A stretch of DNA of 64,000 nucleotides, taken from Prostheceraeus crozeri (lineage: Eukaryota; Platyhelminthes; Polycladida; Euryleptidae). Below, one piece after another: positions 50,301 through 59,300 of this stretch. The translations under genes and the position numbers were made by a program. Position 1 is the first letter of the stretch; each line of letters starts with the position of its first letter. The stretch lies in contig CAJQUW010007086.1 in NCBI GenBank assembly GCA_907163375.1, positions 62,001 through 126,000 on the forward strand. Reading direction: 5' to 3'. The notes below the pieces were generated by a model that was not told the DNA's origin, did not search any database, and worked only from the letters and a program-made list of their open reading frames with translations.

Positions 50301-53300
50301 AGCATATTACAGGGTTGCCAAACCTGTCCGGAAAAAACCGAACATTCTAATGCTACATTACCACGGTAAATATAAGCATGAATTGTCTTCTATACTTTAC
50401 TATGAAAAAAAACAGCATGCGTTGTCATCAATATCATGCGTGTCTCTGTTCCTCGTAATTCACACATGACAAATAATTATGAATGAAAAATCGAAACTTT
50501 ATGAGCCCGCAATACATGTGCTTTCGATTGACAAATATATCATTAATCCTGCAAAACTAGAGAATGTTTCATAAATCCTTTTAACAAAATTAATATAAGC
50601 AATACTCGTTTCACATGAAAACGGTGTATCTATGATTGCGTTACCAGAAAACAAATCTATATAAAACACATCAGTGGTCTATCATGGTGTTATCAGAGAA
50701 ATGATTATTATCATAAAAACACGTTCAATATGAACAATCTAACTGAAATCCGTCCATAAAAACAATCCATTTCAACAAAAACAATTCTTCAATAAGTCTG
50801 AAAATCATCACTAGCACTATCGTGCTCATATGATTAATTGGACGTATCGTCGGGATGAGCTCCGAGCTAAGTCGATGAGGGGTTCAGTTACTGAAAAATG
50901 TTGCAAAATCCATCAATATTTTTCAAATGAGATCGCATTGGCCGGATACCGTTCAGTAGTCTCGGGTTGGAGACGATTTCCTCCTTTGTGACTACAGCTG
51001 TATTTACACTAAATCCTCTTTCCTCAGCAGCATTGTGTGGCTGAAAACAAAGCAATGCCTGCACAAGAACTTTGATCAGCGGATATTTGTGCTTTTCGAA
51101 TATCTTGCTCCAATAAGCATCTAGCCGTTCTTCTTTGAGTGGCTGAAAATCATTGTTGATTGCCAGCTGTTTCCATTCCTCGATTAATGGTTGCGTCATC
51201 CATTTTTATTGTAGGAATGAGACCTGCAAGGAACGTCAAGTTTTTCAATTTTGTTGACTTGTCTTTATCCGACTGAAACGTGCAGTTTTCTGGACACAAC
51301 ATTGTCAATTTTCACCTCAAACGCATGTGTTCTCTTTGATCAAATTTGAGATTGTTCATGGCTACTTGGAAAGCCTCCAAGCCTTCGCTTCAGGTTTCAA
51401 ATGGGTCATTTCGGTAGACTGTACATTTTTCAGACAAACTTTCGGTTCATTGATTAATGACAGCGTCTGATGAGTGATTTCAGGAGCCGGTGTTGATTTG
51501 AATATCTTCGATACGACGATGTCTTCACAGACAGAAGGTACTAAAAATCGCACGCCTAGAGAAGCCATCATAACACAAATTCTATGCACATACTCCGGCC
51601 CCATGGGATCGTCTCTCTGCAAAAACAGCTGCATTTATTGAAACAGGGAAGTGCTTCCGACAGAAAAAGGAGGTAGATATCCGTCTTCTTTGATGTAAGT
51701 GCGCTGCGAAGTCGCTCATGCCAATCATTATTTGCTAATTCTTTTTTGAGCAAATAGTGGATGAAATAGGTTCAAAGTGCATCAGAGTGCGATTAATCGA
51801 TTCACAAACTGAATTAAGGTCAAAAACCTCGCTCCACTATGATCAATTAGTTTCAAGTTCGGTAAATCCAGCTCGTCTCGCAGAGCAGCGAATTCTTCGG
51901 ACCTGACAGCTCGCTCTTTGAAGAAATACCTCATGTCGAGTGCGCATTGAAGCACATTGAATTTCAGCTTGCTTATTATATAGCTTTATCCGCACAGCTG
52001 TGTAATGTATGTAGCTTGCATAAGGTCTGTGACATCTGGATTTGAAACTGAATAGTTTCATGAAGGCTGTCATGATATACGGTCCGTTGCGGTTGATGGC
52101 CAGTACGCTTTCGGCCGGGATGTTCACGGCTTCTAGAAAAGTCATCACTTCAGCATGAATTATCTCAGCACTGGAAAGTTTCGGTGGCGCTCGGCATCCT
52201 GCAAGAGCTTCTATCACATCCTTCCTATCCGTTTTCAAGTAAATCGAGGCCAAGAATTCCACCCGGATTCTTTGTTGATTGCAGCACCAGAAAATAGCAG
52301 TCAGCTGTTTGCACCCAGAGGAATTGTTTGTCCCACCTAAGCAAAGTGCGAACAAACCGCACCTTAATGCGATATGGACCTGCTGCTTTTGTGATATGGT
52401 AAGTTGCTTCGGTTTTCGTCAAACATCGGCATGACTAAATATGTTTTGTTAATGTATATCATGATTCTGTTAGATCAGTCAATCAGAAGCACTGGTTGGC
52501 TTCGCTGTTTCAGTTTCTGAGGCAAACACTATCTTCTTCTTAATGTCACATTTATATGGTGACAAACAGGTTCTTCCACTTTTCCGCATCAATACCTTGA
52601 GCGCAGATTGATCCATTAATGGTGGTCGTCGCGTCGAGAAATGACAACGATTTATTTATTGAACGAGACATATTGAGTGACATTATTGTCCGATTGATTA
52701 ACGGTATCGACATATTTTTTAGATTTGCGGTTATATATGATTTTCTGAAAATTGAAGAATATGTTCATACAGTGCTTTCAAACATGGAAATTCATGCAAA
52801 TTCGAGCTTCATTGGTCTGGTCACGCTACTTCTCAGAAGAACATTTAAGGCAAAATGTATTCTTCCAAACAATACAATCGGCAAACGCATTGACAAGACA
52901 AAATATATTTGTGAGAATCCAAGAAGAAAGCTGTTATGACAACAGTAAGATGCACGTATAAAAATCACCCAAATTGTATCTTAGTAGTTTATGAATAAAG
53001 CAGTTTGTAAAAAGGATACAGATGATTCAAGTTTAGTCCAAAGTAAGTAGTTGAATAAATTAAAATGGGCAAATAACTAACAAGCATCAGTATGGATTCG
53101 ATAGAAAAACCGGAAATGCAATGATTTTGATAGAAAATCCGGACATCAGATTCTGTCAAACAATCCGGACGTTTGGCAACCCTGATATTGTAACCATGTG
53201 AAGTTTTGATATAAAACAAAATTGCGCTCATTCTCAACTATTCGTAGGTTGTGAACTGTCGTATAAGCGATGCAACGCTTTTCAATTTCATGACACTATT

Positions 53301-56300
53301 TTCATTGTTACCAACTATGGAAGCACCATTAAGTCATCTATAGCTATATTACTCAGCAGTATATGGCAAAATAGAATTTTGCTTTATGTTGGAAAAAGTC
53401 AATCAATGAAGAAAAGCCATTTTTTAAACAGAGAAAATTAATTTCGGCTACATGTGGGCGCGAACATCAGCGGCTATGAGGAGGTACTCGGTCGGTATGG
53501 TTTCGGGGAGAGAAATGCAGAAGGTGCAGTAGTGCTCGACCTCTGTAAGAACCATGGTTTACGAATCCTAAATTCGTTTTTCAAGAAGGAAAAAGAAAAG
53601 CTCATTACCTTCAAATCGGGCGAAGCTGAGACACAAATCGATCTCTTGTTGATGCGAAAGAGAGCAGGCGCGACTGTCCTAGACTGTACAGTGATTCCTG
53701 GAGAGGCATGTATGACCCAACACAGGTTGGTCAGAGCTGCTTTACGGATCAAAGGACATGTTGCAAGGAAAAGAATTCACAAGAAGAAAATCAAGGTCTG
53801 GAGGCTAAAGGATGAGGAAAGGAGAAGGGAATACGAAGAGGAATTTGCCAGAAGTGTCAAACAGGGAGATGGAAGTTGGAATTCACTGGTCGAGTGTGCA
53901 ACGGAAGCTGGCATCAAGGTGTGTGGAGAAACGAAGGGACAGCGAGGCAGAGAACGCGAAACCTGGTGGTGGAATGAAGCGGTTCAGCGTGCAATCAAAG
54001 AGAAGAAGGAAGCATACAAAGTCTGGCAGAGATCTGGGAATGAGACTGACCGTCATGCATATTGCAGTAAGAAAAGAGAGGCCAGAAGGTGTGTCGCAAT
54101 TTCGAAGAAGAACGCATGGTTCAGGTGGAGTGAAGGATTAACAACAAGAGAAGGGCGCAACAGGATGTTCCGAGTTGCGGCACAGATGAAGAAAGATCGT
54201 GCAGACATACAGGGAACACGGTATGTCAAGGACGAAAGTGGTGCTATAAAGGTGAAAGAGACGGAGGTTAGAGAGACATGGAGAAGGTACTTTGATGGCA
54301 TATCGAACGAAGGCAATGACATCACTCTGCATGACATCCCCCCAGCTGAAGGCCCAATCGCTGACTTCACGCTGGAGGAGGTGAAGGAAGCAGTGATCAG
54401 CATGAAGAATGGCAAAGCACCGGGTCCTTCCAACGTAAACGTCGAGATGCTTAAGTTGGCTGGTGAACCTGCAGTTGAGGCATTGCATGCCATTTTTCAG
54501 CACATTGCGCTCACCGGAGAATGTCCGAAGAAGTGGAGCAGCAACAGCTTGACGGTCGCACTGTTTAAAGGGAAAGGAGATCCTCTGAGCTGTCACTCGT
54601 ATCGGGGACTGCGACTACTGGAGCATGGATTGAAGATCTTTGAGAAAGTCCTAGAAAAGAGATTGAGAAGTTTGGTCAGCATAGGAGAACAGCAGTTTGC
54701 ATACAGCCGAGGAAAATCGTGTACGGATGCAATCTTCATCATCAGAAGACTTCAGGAGAGATATATGGAAAAGAAAAAGAAATTGTTTCATATCTTCGTC
54801 GACCTCCAAAAAGCTTTTGATCGCGTCCCACGAGATGTCATCAGATGGGCACTCCGACGACAGAAAGTGCCAGAACACCTGATAAACCTCGTCATGTCCT
54901 TGTACGTAGACACAACATCGAAAGTGTGTGTTGCAGGTGGAATGTCAGAAGATTTCGGCATAGGTGTTGGTGTTCATCAAGGATCTGCCCTCAGCCCCCT
55001 TCTCTTCATTCTCGTAATGGAAGAAGCTACGAAAGATTGCAGAAAGGGAGGATTGATGGAGATGTTGTACGCAGATGACCTGGTCCTTACAGGCGGGAGC
55101 AAGGAAGTGGAAGAAATGTTCAAGAAATGGAAGGAGGACATGGAAAGCAAAGGTTTGAAAGTGAATATCCAAAAGACGAAGATGTTGATCAGTGGCAGCG
55201 AAGAATCTCCTCCTCTTCAATCAAGAAGGTTTCCTTGTGGTGTATGCGGTCGCGGCGTAGGTGCCAACTCTATTCTCTGCCAAAGCTGTGATAAGTGGTG
55301 TCACAAACGCTGCAGTGGACTGAATTCTCTCACAGGCGTCACAAACTTCCAGTGTTCGATGTGTGTAAACAACGCAAGGAGTACCGACGAAGATGAAAGA
55401 TGTGTGATAGACGGTGTAGAGATCAACGTAGTGAAAGAGTTTTGTTATCTCGGGGATGTGTTGAGCTGCAAAGGAGGATCAGAGCGAGCGGTGCGAGCGA
55501 GAATTGCGTCCGCATGGCGCAAATGGAAAGATCTAGCAAGTCTCCTCAGGAACCGACACGTACCACTCAAATGCCGTGGACACGTGTATGACGCCATGCA
55601 TCAGACCCGTGCTGCTCTATGGTGCCGAATCATGGGCCCTCACACAACACCTGGCCCAACAACTGCGTTCGTCTGACAGACGGATGCTGCGGTACATGAC
55701 CGGTGTCTCACTCTCCGATCGAGTTGATAGCGCTGAAGTAGCAGGCAGGTGCGGCCTCAAACAGCTGGAGGTCGTACTCAGAGAACGCAGGTTGAGGTGG
55801 TTCGGGCACGTGAAACGGAGGACAGAGGAAGAGCCGATTCATCGCGTGCTCAACGTGGCTGTCGAAGGTACCAGGCCACGTGGCAGACCAAGAAGATCAT
55901 GGCTGCAGACCATCCAGGAAGACATGAAGGAGCTGAGGCTGACAGTGGAAGACACACAGGACCACGCCCGTTGGAGGAGTCTCATCACGTCCAACCCTCA
56001 CCAAGGAGGAAAAGCAGACGTTAAAAGGAGAAAGTAAAAAAAAGTAAGTAAGTAAGTACCATCGGTTAGCTATCTTCAGGTTACACCAGTGTTGCCACTT
56101 GGGCACTTCCGAAAGATTAAATGCAGATTTGATGACTAGCTGTTGTCCAATAACGGATTTGCAACTGTAATAATCTTCAAGCAGCACCGTGGTCTTTGTC
56201 GAGATGAATATGATATGCATGATTCACCACGAAACGAGAAAAATGTAATAAAAACCTATTTCGCTTTTCTTCGCACTCGTGGGCAACTTGCGGATGAAAT

Positions 56301-59300
56301 CTTGATCGAAGTCAATCGAAGTGCACAGCTGGAACCTATCTTCATAATCTACTTTCAATGATCAAGTGCATTAAAATCATTGTCAAAATTTATCAAAATG
56401 CAAGGTGAAAAAAGTAGAGGATATGAAATTCAGTAGAACAAGTTTCGACGGTTCAGGCACCTAAAATAATTTATAATTCAAAAATTTTGAATGATGCATT
56501 TTACTTCAAATTCGAACCACTACATGAACTTGTACACAGTAATCATACATCCTTTCTAGTTTTCTTTTTTAGGTGGTCGACGTCTGAAAATTCATCTGAG
56601 GTACTGTTCTACCCACAGAATTAGATTCATCTGCGCGCGCTAAGGTTTCCTAGAAAGGAAGAGTTATATGTAGTCTTAATGTCGAAATGGCACATCACAG
56701 AATTATTACACAACTTGCTCCTTCTCGAATGGATAATTCGTGTATTGCTTGCTATTGGAAATGGCAAACAATAAGCTGTCAGCAGAGAACACCAGAGCCA
56801 GTGAGAGATGCGTGCGTGCTGTGATATCACTTCGCACACACCAAAACACACATCGCTTTCTTGGCAAGCATTCGATTCAGTGTATGCACTATACTGTGAG
56901 AAATACCGAGGAGAGGATGTGAAATCATTAAGTGAACTAATTTTCGTACGCCTGCTACTTTCTTTAATAATGATCGGAAGGGCCAACATTATGGAGCAAA
57001 CGTATGCGCAATGATCTGAATTCGTCGAATCTGAAGGAATTTTGGCAATCGAAGCACTTTGCTTGAACTCACATTAATCCGCAAGCGACGCACGACTTTT
57101 TTCCTATCTCTGTAAGGTATTAGGGATTCCTTTTTGCCTACTTAATAGGTTCCTCTTTGTGCCGTCGATTTCGTATTAATCACATTTCTAGCAAACCGAA
57201 ACAGATAAACAAAATCTTTAATTCTGTGATTCTACCTATATGCTTTGTAATGGAACGATGGCCTGCATTTACAACGAAACATGCAATAAATATCTTTCAT
57301 GAAATATGTGTAGAATTGGATTCATTCAGTATATCAATCTACAATCCATCTTAAAGGTGCACTATGGGAGTCATTCGGTTTCCATTTTACTGCATGTAAT
57401 CGGAGGTCTAACTCTACATGCATGAAGCAGTCTGCTCAAAGCCCAAACAGCATCGCCAAAGCGTAAAAGTGATACAGCAGTTCGTGACGTCATTGGTCCA
57501 TGAGAATGAATTAACGAGGACCTTCCTACGAGACGCTGCTGTGCGATGAGCCAACACTTTCAACAATAGTCAATTAGAAGTCATGGTAAGTGATCGATTG
57601 TTTTATCATGTTAGGACACGCTCCTCGACAAAAAATGTGTGCATACATGGCAACTAATTAGATTCAGCAGATAGGCTTTTTTAGGCTTCTGGCAATGGCA
57701 AACTTTGGACTGGAGACCACTCCGTGGCCAGAAGTCACACTGATTTAAATCTGGTGATCGAGCAGGCTACGACAGAGGACAATGGTCAGCTAGTGACTCG
57801 TTGTGAGCCAAATTGAATTGATAAAAGTTGTTTAATTAGATTCGCAATATGCGGTGATGCCCATAAAATGCAAAGATTGAACTTTCCTCCTACGTTGAAG
57901 AGGAATCGACATGAGATTACAATTGCGATTTAGTTTTGCTTTGTAAGAAATATTATCTCAGAAGCTCAGATTCATGTACTATGTAGAGGTAGGACACTAT
58001 CAGTATTTGATGTCCATTTAAATACATTTTCATGCAAATTATGAATATCTTTGAAATAATTCAAAATACTATGAAACCACTTTATCTTACAACAAAAAAT
58101 GTCAAGCCCATCCAGTAAATATTAACCATGATTTCAGAACTTGAAGCACGAAATCCAGTGATTTCGTCAACTGTCTAAATTTAACTTAAAATTTTTCATA
58201 ATTTAATGACTTCGACCTCGATGAGATATATTTAGGTCGAGGTCAAACCCAGGTGATGGCATCGAGGTAGAAGCTTTGCTCATAATAATACCAAAAGATT
58301 GATAGAAAAGCCGAGTTATATTTATGAAAACATTTGCAAAAATGAAATAGGTCTTTTTCAATATACACGGGCAATTCCACGGTAAGAACGACACGGAGGG
58401 CAAATTTTAAAACGCATTATTTTCTCTCAGTGACTTGTGTTTTCTTGAAAGGATATCCGAAGCCATTAGGAATCACAAAATTTATCGCTTAGACACACCT
58501 CTTCTACTAATAAATTCAATTTTGGAATATCTTGCTATTTTTAAGATATTAAAAATACAATCCCTTTGAATTTTTGAAACAATGTAGGCAGTGTTAGAAA
58601 TGGAATTCCAAGTAGTCTATACTGCGTTATATTATTATTGATACTTCTTTGTCGAAGCTCAAACAATATTTTCTGTCAAAGATATAATTTCTTCCGATTT
58701 TTGACACGAGTTTGAATCTTAGCATAAATGTTCGTTCGTGACCAGATATCTACTATTTTTCTATCTTCTACTGGATCAATTTTATCTAGCGCAAATTTAT
58801 GCATATGTAAATGATGCCCTAGGCTACCGTGACCTTCGACTGAAATTTGATTATGAGGGGTTAATATTTACGACCGTCGGAAGAAAATAGATGAGTGTTC
58901 GTTCGTGACTGTGCATTATGTTCGTTCGTGACTGTGGTATTATTTTCGTTCGCAACATGACCACAACTTCACAATTATCCCATCCAGCAAACTTGAACTA
59001 GGAATAAGCTATGAAAAGACCTTTCAGGTAACAAAGAGGACAATATATCAATTCAGGAGAGCTTAAAAAATATTGAATAGGCCTATATGCAACAGGAAAA
59101 TATAAAGTGTTTCATGGTCACTTCGGAGGAGATGAAAAAATATACCGATCACGACTGTCTATTGTGTAATCTACTTCCACTGGTCGAATGTCAGATTTCT
59201 GTACCCATGCAACATCACTTGTATCAGAAATCATGTAGATTGATTGCGAGCATTCCTTGAGAAACTGCACTTCATAATCATTATCAGCTAGAGATGGATG

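Noticed and set aside
54053-55220. Long minus-strand frames opposite the RTE-like polyprotein
   Set aside because: Shadows of the coding strand. They carry no motifs, whereas the plus strand has the full RT motif set.
56087-56106. hAT-like left terminus CAGTGTTGCCACTTGGGCAC
   Set aside because: No inverse partner end or target duplication found within several kilobases.
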